Positions 11,972-23,832 of a DNA stretch of 64,000 nt are shown here, piece after piece; within the stretch, counting starts at the first letter, position 1; each line of letters begins with the position of its first letter. Position numbers and translations under genes: made by a program. The stretch is from positions 186,001 through 250,000 of the forward strand of contig NW_025933011.1 in assembly GCF_000764305.2 (NCBI RefSeq), in the 5' to 3' direction. Below the pieces are notes generated by a model. The model did no database searches, had not been told where the DNA came from, and saw nothing but the letters and a program-made list of their open reading frames with translations. Origin of the DNA: Hyalella azteca (lineage: Eukaryota; Arthropoda; Malacostraca; Amphipoda; Hyalellidae).

Positions 11972-12010
11972 TTCTCTCGCTGACTCACCCTAAACTGCGC
12001 GGTCCAGCTT

Positions 12011-12149
12011 CTAGTGTGGCCACTAAACGCGCAGCGCAGCGCCGCTCTGCTTGAAGTGTCAGCAGCGTACGCGTCCACTCTAATATAGTCTGGCCGTAGT
12101 CTAGCCTACACGGCATTTAAACCACCGCATGCGTCTTCCTTCACACTAG
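12011..12149. mobile_element. GC-rich transposon fragment with CTAGTGTG ends
   Basis: The block begins CTAGTGTGGCCACTAAACGCG and ends CACACTAG, so its outer 8 bp are inverted repeats. Similar words occur in reversed orientation near 8180-8345 (GTGGCCACGCTAAACGCG, and AGTCTGCCCGTAG versus AGTCTGGCCGTAG here). This suggests two fragments of one MITE-like family. Boundaries and classification are uncertain. Confidence 0.35.
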
Positions 12150-12198
12150 CCCCGACTCTCCAATCCTTCCTGAGTCCTGACCTAACTCAACCTTAATT

Positions 12199-12272
12199 AT
12201 TGGCTGCAGCAAGGTGGGGAAGAGGAGCACGTGGGGGACTGCAACCGGTCATTGGCTGCAGCAAGGTGGGGA
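12199..12272. repeat. 22 bp direct repeat, spacing 52 bp
   Basis: ATTGGCTGCAGCAAGGTGGG occurs at 12199 and again at 12251 in a GC-rich setting. The remaining sequence to about 12480 is GC-rich for this window but shows no gene. Confidence 0.75.
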
Positions 12273-12498
12273 GGTGGGGTAAGTGTGGAGGTAGGTCCGT
12301 AGGTGCATGCTGAGGTGTAGATGTCGTGAAAGGCTATACTGGCTGGAGCAGTGGCTGCAGGCACACTGCGCCTTTGGCTTCAAGCCATCGCGCATCTTGT
12401 ATGGCTTGCGGTGTGTCTAGCGTGGTCTGCAATTTCGTAGCTCTGAGGCTGTGTTTAGCAGAGCATTTTTAACACGTTTTTCTTAGCTTAGCTTCGCG

Positions 12499-12541
12499 TT
12501 TGTTTGTTTGTTTGTTTATTTGTTTGTTTGTTTGTTTGTTG
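12499..12541. repeat. (TTTG)n microsatellite
   Basis: About ten TTTG tetranucleotides with one TTTA interruption. Confidence 0.95.
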
Positions 12542-12836
12542 TTAACATTGACAACGAAAATTAGCCCACTTTTGATTGTTCTAGAGATCTGAAATTCGGC
12601 ATGCAGGCTATTTTCGCCTAACAATTTTAGATACAATCATAAAAACTAGTAATTGAGACCTAAATTAGTTTAATTGAGTAAAGTATATACATAGTATATA
12701 CGTATATATATATAGTATGACGTGCGGGCGCTCACGTTATAGACGAGCAGGCGCTAATGCTGCGTATCATCGATACGTACGTCAAGTCATACTTAATCAA
12801 GTCTTAACCGTTTTTCTTGTGAACTAAAAAGTAGAA

Positions 12837-13105
12837 AATAAAATACTTAAAAAAAACTTTTTAAAAAACCACGTTTTTCTTGTGGACTAAAAAGTAGAAA
12901 ATAAATTATGGTTCGCCCCAAAAAACCGTGGGTCGTGCTGTACGTTCACCATCAAATTTCCAAAATTTAAGTGTTGTGTGCTTTTCGCTTTAATCATAAA
13001 TCTGCCCGACACACGTTTTTTTGGGGCGAACCATAATTTATTTTCTACTTTTTAGTCCACAAGAAAAACGTGGTTTTTTAAAAAGTTTTTTTTAAGTATT
13101 TTATT
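12837..13105. mobile_element. Fold-back (snap-back) element with 90 bp arms
   Basis: The left arm (12837-12926) and right arm (13016-13105) are near-perfect inverted copies, running through ACTAAAAAGTAGAAAATAAA and GGTTCGCCCCAAAAAA. They are separated by about 90 bp, whose edges (CCGTGGGTCGTGC versus GCCCGACACACG) also pair imperfectly. A further direct partial copy of the arm lies just outside the left end (about 12807-12840). There is no coding capacity. The structure fits a fold-back MITE. A transcript would form a long double-stranded hairpin, a possible small-RNA precursor, though nothing here shows transcription. Confidence 0.8.
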
Positions 13106-14934
13106 ATACAGAGCGTTTGCTTCAAGGATTGTTCAAGAGTTAAACTTGCAACCGACGGCTGCGCACTCTTTCATTAGTGGCGGATCCTTACTCGCAAAGG
13201 GGTATGATTGCTTACACTTGACGCATTTCTCGGGAATTCACAATCAAATCCATAAAATCCATCAAATCATTTGCCATCAGACTTTTGATCAGATTTTGAA
13301 TTATATGCTTCATTTGGTTATATGTATGATTGAATCAAATTAAATTGAGTTATATGAATCATTGAATCATATGTATAATCGGAAGGCAACTTCCCAAGCA
13401 TTCTTATTGATGGCAAAACATTGCTTTGTGGAATTATTACATTATTGAGGTCAATATACATTTTTACATGAATCTCAATTAACTGAATTTTCTGTTTATG
13501 CCTTATTCACCGAGCGATTATTAGGGTTTACTTTAAGAGGAAATGTTCGTCCCATTCTGAATATATTCATGTTCTGGTTTTTCGCATTCCATAACTACAC
13601 ATACGACTAACATTTCAGAGAGCTTTACGCTTTAAGAAGTAATCCTTCAGAAATAAAAGTCATAAATTATAAATTTAATAGCACAGATTTTTGAAGTTTT
13701 TTTATTCTCTCGGAGTTATTGTAGAAATAAAAAAGTCTGTGCCGCTAAACGATTGCATGTAAAAATTGCCTTGCTTAAATATTATGACTTTGAAGCCCGA
13801 GTTGCTGAGAGGTTAAATTTCCTCGGTGAATAAAACCTGGTATGATGAAAACATTGAGGAATTTTAACTTGTAAGCTGAAAGCGAAAGTTGGTCGGGTAT
13901 CAAAATTTAATGCATGCCAAATTTCATGAAAATCCTCCTCTAAAGTTCAGCAGCGGCAGACGCTATACGTCAGAATTTCTTTAAGGTTCCTCTGGGATCG
14001 AACCATAACAGCGTTATTTGAATCTAAATCTTAAATAAATATAAAAAATTGTTAATATAAAAGATTAACAAAATTCTCGACTTAGCTTATTACTTTTAAG
14101 TTTGGCCGTGATTTATAGTTTGAAATTTTTCACTTTTTGATGTATGTGAACTCTTTCACTTCTCTATTAAAAAAGTGCATCAATGGCTTCTAACGAATTC
14201 CGTCGAAAAAAAAGATGCATTTATTCCTTTCATCATTGATAATTAAGTTCCATTGAAATGAGAAATTTAATGATTAATTCAGTTCATCATTGATATGAAT
14301 TTTTTCCATCATTATTTTTTATCCGCTATAACGGTTTTTATAATCGTCGCAGTACCGAAAAAAACTTATGCGAGTTCTATATAATGTTTTATTTACTGTC
14401 CATAAACTCACATTTTAAAAACATTGGTCAAACATTTGTCAGTGTTTTGAATATTGTTCATACGTTTATAGTATATTAATATTATATTGCATGGCTTTGA
14501 AGGAAGCTTGTCGCCGCGATCTTGTAAACTCTCGAATATGAACATCAAAAGAGGCTGCAAACTTCATGGTATTCCGTTGGCTTCATGTCAAAACCAAAGA
14601 ATATCTCTACCAAATACCTTCAATGTAGCGAGCTCAATTCCACGAGCAATGTTTCTTTATTGGACCTCAACTAAACACATAGCAAACAGCCATTCTTTAG
14701 GTAAGTTGCGAACCAACACTTACCACAACAATTCCTGCCGGCATGGCTGATATGCTATCTTGCTAGGGAAAACGTGGCTGCAAAGTTAGCTCGGGATATC
14801 GGGTCCTGTCATCACATTTAATTAGAAGCCAGGGATGTGGCTGGAGCTGAGACCATCATATGAATATGGAGAGGACGCGCGAGTGCTCGCTATCTCGAGC
14901 CACCAAACTGAGAATGCCCGACGACTCATGAAAC
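13106..14934. other. AT-rich non-coding stretch
   Basis: No gene is supported. A frame of 87 codons (14487-14750, plus) has an ATG but no motif and unremarkable composition. GGGATCGAACC at 13992-14002 resembles a reversed tRNA B-box, but no A-box or cloverleaf can be drawn around it. Confidence 0.6.
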
Positions 14935-15510
14935 TCAGGCATAGAACTCATCCATGCGTGGAACGGAGACACCAAATTGATCCACGAAACGAAGATAATG
15001 AACTAATCCATGCAAGTGAGACAACGAATTGATCCATGCAAGTGAGACAACAAAATGATCCATGAAACTGAAACAACGAAATGGTCCGTGAAACGGAGAC
15101 AACGTACGTATTGATCCGTGAAACGGAGACAACGTATTGATGCACGAAACGAAGATAACGAACTAATCCATGCAAGTGAGACAATGAATTGATCTATGCA
15201 AGTGAGACAACGAATTGATTCATGAAACTGAGACAACGAATTGATCCATGAAACTGAGACAACGAATTGATCCATGAAACGGAGACACCGAATTGATCCA
15301 TGAAATGAAGAAAACGAACTAATCCATGCAAGTGAGACAACAAATTGATCTATGAGACTGAGACAACGAATTGATCCGTGAAACGGAGACAACGACTAAT
15401 TGATCCGTGAAACATAATGAACGGATCCATGAAACTGAGACAATAAATCAATCCTTGAAATTTGGGCTATAAAACTAAGCCATGAAACTGTAAAGTGAAG
15501 TGATCCATGA
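14935..15510. repeat. 26 bp minisatellite with higher-order structure
   Basis: The basic unit is about GAATTGATCCATGAAACTGA plus GACAAC (26 bp), repeated some 20 times and decaying at both ends. Variant units containing GAACTAATCCATGCAAGTGA recur at 15000, 15160 and 15316, roughly every six units (160 and 156 bp; the longer interval includes an extra CGTA). The array lacks stops in several minus-strand frames because its unit lacks them, which produces spurious frames of up to 129 codons at 15003-15392. None of these is a gene. Confidence 0.85.
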
Positions 15511-18500
15511 AACAGGAAAACATACGATGAATTGGAGCCTCAGAAAGTGATATCAAGAGCCGAGGCGGCAGGAAATAATGTCATGGATTTGTGACTGCGA
15601 AACGAATGTTATGAGCCTGGAACTGTTAGACTGACCTATAGGGCGAGACGGTGAACTGATCAATGAAGTTTAAACTTTGAAACTAATGCCTTAGAACTAA
15701 CCTGCTTGCTCTCGACTAATACTTAGAAGCCGCAACTTATCCATAAAAATGTGATTTGAAAAATTGAGCCACAAATTTAGACTGTGTAGCAGGTCCATGA
15801 AACTATAGATTGTGACACTGATCGAAGAAACCTGATATTGACACTTCATCATTGCCAATGCAATGACAATGATGAAACCCTGATTTCATTGACAATGATG
15901 CCATGCATCATTGTCAAAATGAAACTGGAAAACTTATGATATGAAACTGGAATTTCAAAGCAGTAATAATATAAATGAGACTGTTGAAAATTATAATAAG
16001 ATCGCGAGAAAACGGCTGTGAAAATGAGACTGTGAAATTGATATCTCGGAAATAAAACTGTGAGTCAATGCATGGTCATTGAGATGTGAAGTTTATGATG
16101 TTGAACTGATTTTCTATATGCTCTTATTGACACTCTGCCACAATGGTACCATGCAGCTTTGAAAGTTATAAAACAGACGTGTAGGAAATGAGAACAACAG
16201 CCATGAAAAAGTAACATAAATAAACTTACCCCGTAGACAGAGCTGAGCTGGCTGTGCTAGTGGTTTGAAATTGCATACAATTAAATGTTCCAGTTATATA
16301 AGCAAGTCACCAAAACGAACACGACACAATAACCATATTGAAACAGAATGCCTCACTTTTTACGCAAAAAATATTTATTCCATCGATATCAATTAATAAT
16401 TTAATTTTATCAAATAAAGCGGGCTTAAACCATGCATGGATAAATTACCAAACAACTGCACAGAGAGAAAATTTCGAGCCCTTGCAATACGCTTCGTACA
16501 TGCAATTTATTCAGGTTGAAAATTGCTTGAATGAAATGAAGCAAGAATTTACACACAGTTTGAAAGAAATTAAACTATGGTCGTGAGCTACATAAAAATG
16601 CTTAATTTCGTATTTTCCATTACGTGCATTTTGGCGAAAAAAAAAAAACAATAGCAGAATATCCGTCATAAAAAGACATTCTATGCTACGTTGCAGAGAT
16701 TTTTAATAATTGTACACTACAATTGTAGATTACCGTTCAGATTATGACTGTAGTCATTACCGTTCAGATTCAAAATCATTCGAAATTATTAAAAATTTAA
16801 ACTTTATAAAATTTACGATGAATGTGCCGAGTTACTTCATCACTCAACGTGCTCAACGGTCAGGTTTTCCTAAAGAAAAATTTATTCTTTATCATGAACT
16901 TTCGGGGAAGTGCGAGGACAAAAAAAGCAACACCTTAATTCGGAACAAAAACCTGGGATTTCTGGGGAAGAATTTTTATTTACTCCTGACATTCGGGCAG
17001 ATGGGGCCAAGATCAAAGGTTCCGATGGAGCTTCTCAGTCTTGAGCCACGTTGCCGTTCGTATTTTCCAGCCTCTCTTTGGTTTTGAATAAAAATTTAGA
17101 GATGTTGGAGCAAATTGTATTTACTCGAAAGAGAAAGCGGATCCCATTGCAAGTTTTTACTGATACTTGGTAAATACTTGCACAAAAATACAAGAATAAT
17201 ATGCATAACTCATGGAATTCTACAGAAATGTCTCCAATGATTTTGAAATTTTTAAATTTCTTTTCATGCGCAGTACAGGATTTGTGCTCTTCTGCTCGCA
17301 GATATACGTCAAGGAAATCTTACTGAATCAAAAACTTCTTAACTTGATTATAGAGCTCGTTTGTTACTCAGGTTTGCATTGAATCGTAGATATTTTTATG
17401 CGAAATATTATAAAACTCAAAGAGCTATAAACAGGAATTATCCGTTGTCATTCATTGCTCGACGAGTCGAAATTGGTACGCAAAATCTAACTTAAAGGAC
17501 GGAGTTTTCATATAAAAATGCTTCCGCAGGTTAGCCTTGTACTTTTGCGTCTGTAACTTTATTGCCCTAATAAAATTTAGTACGTGAAAATAACTTTCAA
17601 AAATTATGCAGTCATTCTGAGTGATAAATTTATTTGTCTGCAATGCCTCATTATATATATATGACGCGCGCAACCCTGCTGGCTTCGCTGGAATCTCGAT
17701 CATTTGTCGTAACCAAACAAGCACTACATGCATGTAATTTTTGCCGTCCGCCGCCCACTTCGCTGTTAAATGCGGCAGTGAAGCTCGACGAAATTGTTCA
17801 CATGATGAGTTTCGACAGACGCTGCGCTAAAATACGTAATCATTTTTTGGCTCTGATGCTAGTCGAAAATCTAATGGTATTATCATGAAACGAGGTACGA
17901 ATTAGAGTAATTACAATTGAATATTGTATGAACAATTAAGTTTACATTGCTGTGTTAATTATAAACGAATGATAGTTCAGTTGTCACGCATTGGCCTTCA
18001 AATGTAAAGTACTCGCAGCTAAGAATTTAATACAGTTTTTTAAATACAACATACATAAGACGTTTACAAATCAAAATGTGATCTATTCGTCGTTTAATAT
18101 ATAAATAGATCGAATGAAACTCACTGCATCTACTTTATTTTAGCTTTAAGCTAGTTATAACTTTTTCATCGGCTAACTCTCATGAATTGAGAGTTCACAT
18201 TGGTTTCTACCTCCAGAAACCAATGCTATACAACCGATTTTAAAATAAAGGAAAAGGTCCGTGTGGAACAATTTTCGATATCTATTAACTAATTTGCCTC
18301 GGTCGGATACTGAATATGGCATTCAGGAGCCCAAAAAGTTCAGTAATGCAGATATCGGGAAATATCGAAAATAGTCTTGTCGCCGCGGTTATAATAGCAG
18401 TTGAATCATTGGCCTAAACGCACAGACTCCAGGCTCCACGAACAGAGGCAAAAAATTTTCAAATTCAGAGTCACAAATTGGATAGAGTCTTCCATGAAAG

Positions 18501-21248
18501 GATATTAAACTAAAGATCAACTGAACGAACTGAACAAAAAAGCAGCCGAAGTTTTAAAACCTGACCGAAACCCATTAATAGCCGCCAGGAATTTTAGGCT
18601 TCGGGAAAGAGGTAAAGAATGATTTAGGAACACACCGAATTGCTTGATGATATATCGAAAGCCAAATGTCAAAATTTCAAAATCAAAAAATTTTTTCAGA
18701 TGCGGTTTTTCCTCGATATAATTATTTTGCTATTCTCTGCCATCCTTTGACAACTCCAATTTCACCAAAATCCTGCCAAGTTTACAGGAAAGAAGCACCA
18801 GTGATATGAAATGGAATGAAATCACCGTCCTGTGGTTTCGAATTTATCCAAGGAATATTTTAGACTACACCTTAGAAATTACTTCAAAATATAGTTTTGA
18901 ATATTGAAATAGTTCTTCATTCCCTACTCATTGTTTTTTATTAATCTAAACACAGGTTTGCCCTGCGTTGTTACGGTTAGACAATTAGGAAAATTTGAGA
19001 ATCCCGTTAATCTGAGTCTAGTAATCTCCGAATTGATCAATGATTATCCTGGGGTCAGGTCCATAATCATTAATCTAGCTGAATCTTAAAAAATTAAATA
19101 TCGCAATCGAAACATGATACGTTTAAATCCATTTCAGATGTAGAAATCCCCTCAATGTCCTGTTTTGAAATCGGAAGGAAATTTAAACTTTTTATTCCTA
19201 AGTAAGATTTTAAGTTTAGAGAAAAATAATTTTCCAATTGTAAATTAAACATTGATTTCCATTGCTCGATTTCATTTCACCATTATACATATACTTACTG
19301 CGTGGACACGTTATGGAATTTTACTCACTCAAATCTTAGACGTCCACCAAATATTATTTGGTCGGCTACACCCGAGCGATCTGACTTAAACTGCCAAACG
19401 TGCTACGATTAATACGATTAATCAAAGACATTAAGTACCACAGACATTTGAATTTGTACCGCCGAACTGTTTTGAGCGCGATGGAGGCCATGGTGCGAAT
19501 ATGCTATTAATCTTAGGTCATCTTCCCTTATGGTATTTTACGAACTCGTATTGCGAGGTCACTTTGTGCAACTATTCTAGCAACGCAAATTGTTCAATAC
19601 TGAGTTTTTCGAATTGAGAATCCCAATACAGTGATCATCACAACAATGAAAGGAGATTTTTCGACCAGCAAAATGTGCTTAAAATATATTCTTGATAACA
19701 TGCAAATTTTTTTTAAACACCGAATGAAAAATAATATTAAGTTAGATTGAACATTGAAAAATATATATTTAGACTGAATCTATATCAAGTAATAGCGTGA
19801 GCTATTCACATCAACCCCATGCATCCATGTTGATTAGCAGCACCGCGGGCCTCACGCTCAATTTAATGTTACTAGAAGCAGCTTAAGTCATCGTTGGCTC
19901 ATCGGCAGCTGCACGTTATCCGTTCAGAATGCAATCGTGCTTGCGACGGCTGCCGATAAGCTGCACATGATTTTCAACGAAACAGAGCAGCGATACAGAG
20001 GGCCCGCCCATAGACCCAGGCAGACATTGCCTTGGAGGATGTACGGTATTCTGAACGACATCAAACATGAGCAACTGGCCTGCAGAACATGAACATCGGG
20101 GGCGTCAGGTGTTGGTTAGGTTGGATATGGAACAACAAACGAGATCTGACATGGAGATACATGACGTGAGTTTAGCTGTTCGTGTTCACTTGCTGTTCCC
20201 AGTTGTACATGCTGTTCGATCTTCAGTAAGCCACTGAAACGTTCACTGCAGTGAGTGTAATTCATAAATTGTTGGAAGCGTCTTTCAAAATTCAATCAAC
20301 TCCGTGAATTGAAAGCACTATTAAGTTCGTGTCTTTCACTTTGCTAAGCATTTATTTCGGAATTGGAGCCAAATCGCATGCGGCAATGAAAAAAGGCTTA
20401 TGCAACATGCAATGGAATATTACGAGCACAAATTTAATTAACTGAACAGGATTACCTTCATCCTGCCAGCCATGAAAATTTTTAACCAATAAATTTAGGG
20501 AAATTTTTGAAATTTCCCTAATAAGCACACGATGATCAGGAAATTATTCCTTATCAGTAACTTGTGATCCAATTATTCTGAGAAAATGCAAGCACAAATC
20601 CGTCAACAAAAGTGTATACTATCGCGTAAAATCCCATGAATATATATGAGGAGGAGGCTACTTTAGGATCCATTAGTCATTCTGTCGGCAGCTTATATTG
20701 CGCCATGGATTTTGTCGCGCTTATGAACTGCCGAGTTTTTAGCTGCTGTGTGATATTTTATATCGGCGCATATTTTTTTATGGCTTTACTTCTTGAATTA
20801 ATTTTTGTGTTTGAACTTTTATCACCCGAAATGAGCTCACATTTCTTACAACTATAATAGAAGAAGCACCACAATCGCACCATGAAGCACCATGTTATGA
20901 AGACATCTACGTTAATCTCATAACCGCGTGTGGATTGATTCCAGTTTCCCTCTAACGAAACTTAGCAGCTTCTGCTTAGATTGAAGTGTTGTTTAAGTGA
21001 AGTGTTAAATGATTAGTTTAATTTACACACAATTACCGCGAAACAAGAATTTTGGAGCCTAATTCAATCGTAAAGTCAGAAGCATTTTTTTCATGGACTA
21101 CAATTTTATTCTCAAAGTTCATGACATTGAATAGTTTATCACCCAAACTGTAAAGAAATCGGTTGCAATTACATATTATCTTGCTGGTGCTGGGAGAGCA
21201 TAAAGCAGATTACCAAATGACATTTTACTGGAAAACGATTTTCGAATG
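15511..21248. other. Long non-coding stretch
   Basis: Decayed echoes of the GAAACTG minisatellite unit continue to about 16100. Beyond that I see AT-rich sequence with scattered open frames under 126 codons (for example 16710-17087, plus; 16338-16586, plus), none with a known motif. A slightly GC-richer patch at 19840-20120 is unexplained. Confidence 0.55.
15884..15924. repeat. Palindrome in GACAATGATG cluster
   Basis: TTTCATTGACAATGATG at 15884-15900 faces CATCATTGTCAAAATGAAA at 15906-15924. They are exact complements except for two extra bases, with a 5 nt loop. The related CATCATTGCC and GACAATGATG words just upstream (15847-15874) form an overlapping inverted repeat. Confidence 0.7.
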
Positions 21249-21726
21249 CAACAAAAATTCATTTGCAAGTTACAATAAGCATTAAATATTGAAATTTTCG
21301 TGGAATAGGTATATAATTGCGTAAATATGAAAATTAGTGTAGTTAGGCAGAAGTTTTTTCGTATATGCAGGTTCGATTGAATACCAGAGCCCGCTTTTTA
21401 TTAAAAGTTTTTTTTAATAATTATTATTATATGTAATTATTAATTATTTATATTTAATTGATATAATGACTTATTAAACTTTTCTTAACAAAAGCACGCT
21501 CAGGTGGCATCTTGTTGACAAAAAGCAACTTGTTTATACACGTACGATTAATGACCAGAGAATGCATTATGTTCCAATTCACAGGGAGTCGAAAAATTCT
21601 CCAGATGACGTTAACAGATCAAAAAGCAGGCTTCAGTAAGTACTTATAAAATATTTAACTACGGTCCGAGTGTATCAACATTCATTTTCAAGTTGCAAGA
21701 AGCATTAAACAATGAAATTGTGGTGG
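21249..21726. repeat. Direct repeat, about 55 bp, two copies 424 bp apart
   Basis: 21249-21304 and 21673-21726 align as AACAWWCATTYRCAAGTTRCAA followed by AGCATTAAAYAWTGAAATT (abbreviated consensus), with roughly 80 % identity. The second copy lies inside the fold-back element at 21538-21851 and the first lies outside it, so a larger ancestral repeat has been rearranged here. Confidence 0.6.
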
Positions 21727-21851
21727 ACGTAAGTCCACCAATTCAGGTAGACAAGCACAATTCCGGTACTTAGCAAACAGATAGCTGGATAATGTTCCGA
21801 CTCCCTGAAAATTGGAATATGTTGCATTCTCTGGTCATTAATTGTACGTGT
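21538..21851. mobile_element. Fold-back/MITE-like element with 54 bp inverted arms
   Basis: The left arm 21538-21591 begins ACACGTACGATTAATGACCA. The right arm 21798-21851 is its inverted copy with about six mismatches in 54 bp. The 206 bp between the arms has no coding capacity. An AT microsatellite abuts the right arm, so the target duplication cannot be read reliably. The classification is inferred from structure only. Confidence 0.65.
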
Positions 21852-21857
21852 TTCAAC

Positions 21858-21889
<32 letters not shown>
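21858..21889. repeat. (AT)n microsatellite
   Basis: About sixteen AT dinucleotides with one interruption, adjoining the fold-back element. Confidence 0.95.
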
Positions 21890-21929
21890 GCACTGATGAT
21901 TTTAACGTTGGTGGCATTGTTATATATGA

Positions 21930-22175
21930 CTGTGCGTCTTGAAGGTGCTGATTTTATGAGTTGTAGATGAAGCATGGCACACCTTTCATACCAGTGTCCA
22001 ATATATGCAAATGACGTAACATGTTGGCTGTATGCAGTGGATTTTATAAGCCATTGATCAAGCGTGAAACTTCTTCTAATGCAAGTGACAGAACAAATTG
22101 CATGGCTGATTGCAGTGACTTGAAGGTACTAATTTTAAAAGGCATCGATGAAGCACGATACGCCGTTCAGTGCTA
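21930..22175. repeat. Decayed tandem triplication, about 80-95 bp units
   Basis: Three segments share the order CTG-T-GCAGTG, GATTTTATAAG, a GATGAAGC/GATCAAGC block and a CAAATGACG/CAAGTGACAG-type ending. They start near 21930, 22028 and 22105. Indels and many substitutions separate them, so the duplication is old. Confidence 0.5.
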
Positions 22176-23661
22176 GTGGCATGTAAAAGTGAAGCGGTAA
22201 ATAGCGAAGCTTTGGAACGCTCGTTCTTCCAAAGCTTGGCAAGCCGGCGACTTAGGTCTATTTAAGTTTAAGCACTTTCTCCGTAGGCCCTTCAGAGTTT
22301 TTTTAGAAGTATTGGTTGTGGAAGTTTTTAGAGCAGTGTTAAATTTGTCAGGCCTCTTCAGACGAATTTTCTGCCGTTCACTGCCTAGTAAGAACTAACT
22401 TGGCAATAAAAAACTATTCAAATATTCTTCTGCGAGTATGTGGCAAATAATAATTACTATAAGTAAAGACTCCAGCAGAGCTCATGTCTTTTATGAATTT
22501 TTTTTTTAATATGAAAATTCATTTACGTCAGCAAATACGTTTCAAGAAAAAATGATATCCGTTTAAGCATCAAAATTGACACTTGATACACAATATTTGG
22601 GGCATTCAAGTCTATACCGACTTGAATGTCATATTATATTATATTATATTATATTATATTATATTATATTATATTATATTATATTATTGTATATTATGTA
22701 AACACCCAAATACAAATGGGTCATACAAGTTCCAGTTAGCCAGGGTATGGGAATATGCATACATTCACTTTATGCAAATATTGCCGTGAGGTCCATCAAC
22801 CGTGTTATCGCTTTTGTGATGTTAGTAATATGGAAAATTAGTAAACTGAAGCTTTGTGTTTGAGGTTATAGCTCTTTTGTGTGTTATAACACTTGATTGC
22901 ATGAACAATTACGTCTTTATCACCAGCACAGCGTGCATGCAAGGGCACCAATTTTTTCTTCAAAGGAAGTGTTAGGACATGAAATTTCAGCATGCAAAAC
23001 TCGTGTATCTAGCATGGCAGGTGCTAAACATGATATAAGAGCCCTTATGTAGTGCGCATAGAGAGGTTCAGAATTGTATTTGAATATTATTTAATTGCAC
23101 CTTATGAACAACCCAATACAAAATTTAGCCGTTGCTGAGAAACAACTTCTGGTTGATCACAGCAATGTTTAAGAAGATTTCATAAAACATATTACTTCAT
23201 TAAATAATTCGCGATGGTGATTATAGGACAATCATTGATGAGAGTTCCATAAAAATAAGTAACATTTACGATTGTAAAATTACCGTTAATTTTTATCATT
23301 TTTATCAATTTAAATTACCGTTAATTAAATTAATTTTAATTTTTAATTTGCTAAAAAATCATTACTGAAGGAAAGAAAGAAATAGAAAAACTCGAAAACC
23401 TATTCTAAGGAGAAATATATTGCATATGGGAAAGTATTTGTACTCAACGGGTTAGAAATAGTTGAGTCTCATTAATGTAACAAGGATTCTGAATTTATTT
23501 TGTGGATTTTTAAATTTCAGATTTATGGATACGTTTAGTAGGTTTGGTTTACTATAAATTATTTATATTGTTGGGGACCACCAGTTTCGCATGAACTGTT
23601 ATCATAAATAAAAGTCTTTTCTGGTCAAGACATACTTGAAATCTTTCAACAAAACACAGCT
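22176..23661. other. AT-rich non-coding stretch
   Basis: Apart from the pentanucleotide microsatellite, no gene, RNA or transposon boundary is recognised. Confidence 0.6.
22631..22687. repeat. (ATATT)n pentanucleotide microsatellite
   Basis: Eleven perfect ATATT units. The 68-codon frame running through it (22583-22789) is spurious, reading as alternating Tyr-Tyr-Ile-Ile-Leu. Confidence 0.95.
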
Positions 23662-23832
23662 ATAAAAAATATAACTCAGTACTCACTGCAGTGAGTGACA
23701 GAAAGCGCATTTTCTCGTCGACGAAAACTTGAGGTCATGGACGAACGGACAGACGGACGGACAGACAGACAGACAGACAGACATGGCGAGCACAATAGTG
23801 CATTTTTTCCTTAAATGAGAAAATGCGCTAAA
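23662..23832 (-). mobile_element. Interspersed repeat copy 1 (AGCGCATTTTCTC family)
   Basis: The 13 bp word AGCGCATTTTCTC at 23704-23716 and its perfect inverse at 23817-23829 bracket a core. The core holds TCGACGAAAACTTGAGGTCA, a GACA/GACG tract and ATGGCGAGCACAATAG. The repeat continues to the left of the inverted repeat with TACTCACTGCAGTGAGTGACAG, which includes a palindrome, and an AAAAATATAAC tail, but stops just after the right one. Two more copies lie at 43.6 and 59.1 kb. Orientation is arbitrary. On the minus strand a spurious frame reads as Ser-Val-Cys-Pro repeats. Confidence 0.8.

Noticed and set aside
13992..14002. Possible tRNA or SINE B-box in reverse orientation
   Set aside because: No A-box at the correct spacing and no cloverleaf could be drawn.
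15003..15392. A 129-codon minus-strand frame with repeated SLSSF and CLRF motifs
   Set aside because: It is a translation of the 26 bp minisatellite; several frames are open and unit indels change the frame.
22583..22789. 68-codon frame through a Tyr/Ile/Leu repeat
   Set aside because: It is the translation of the ATATT microsatellite.
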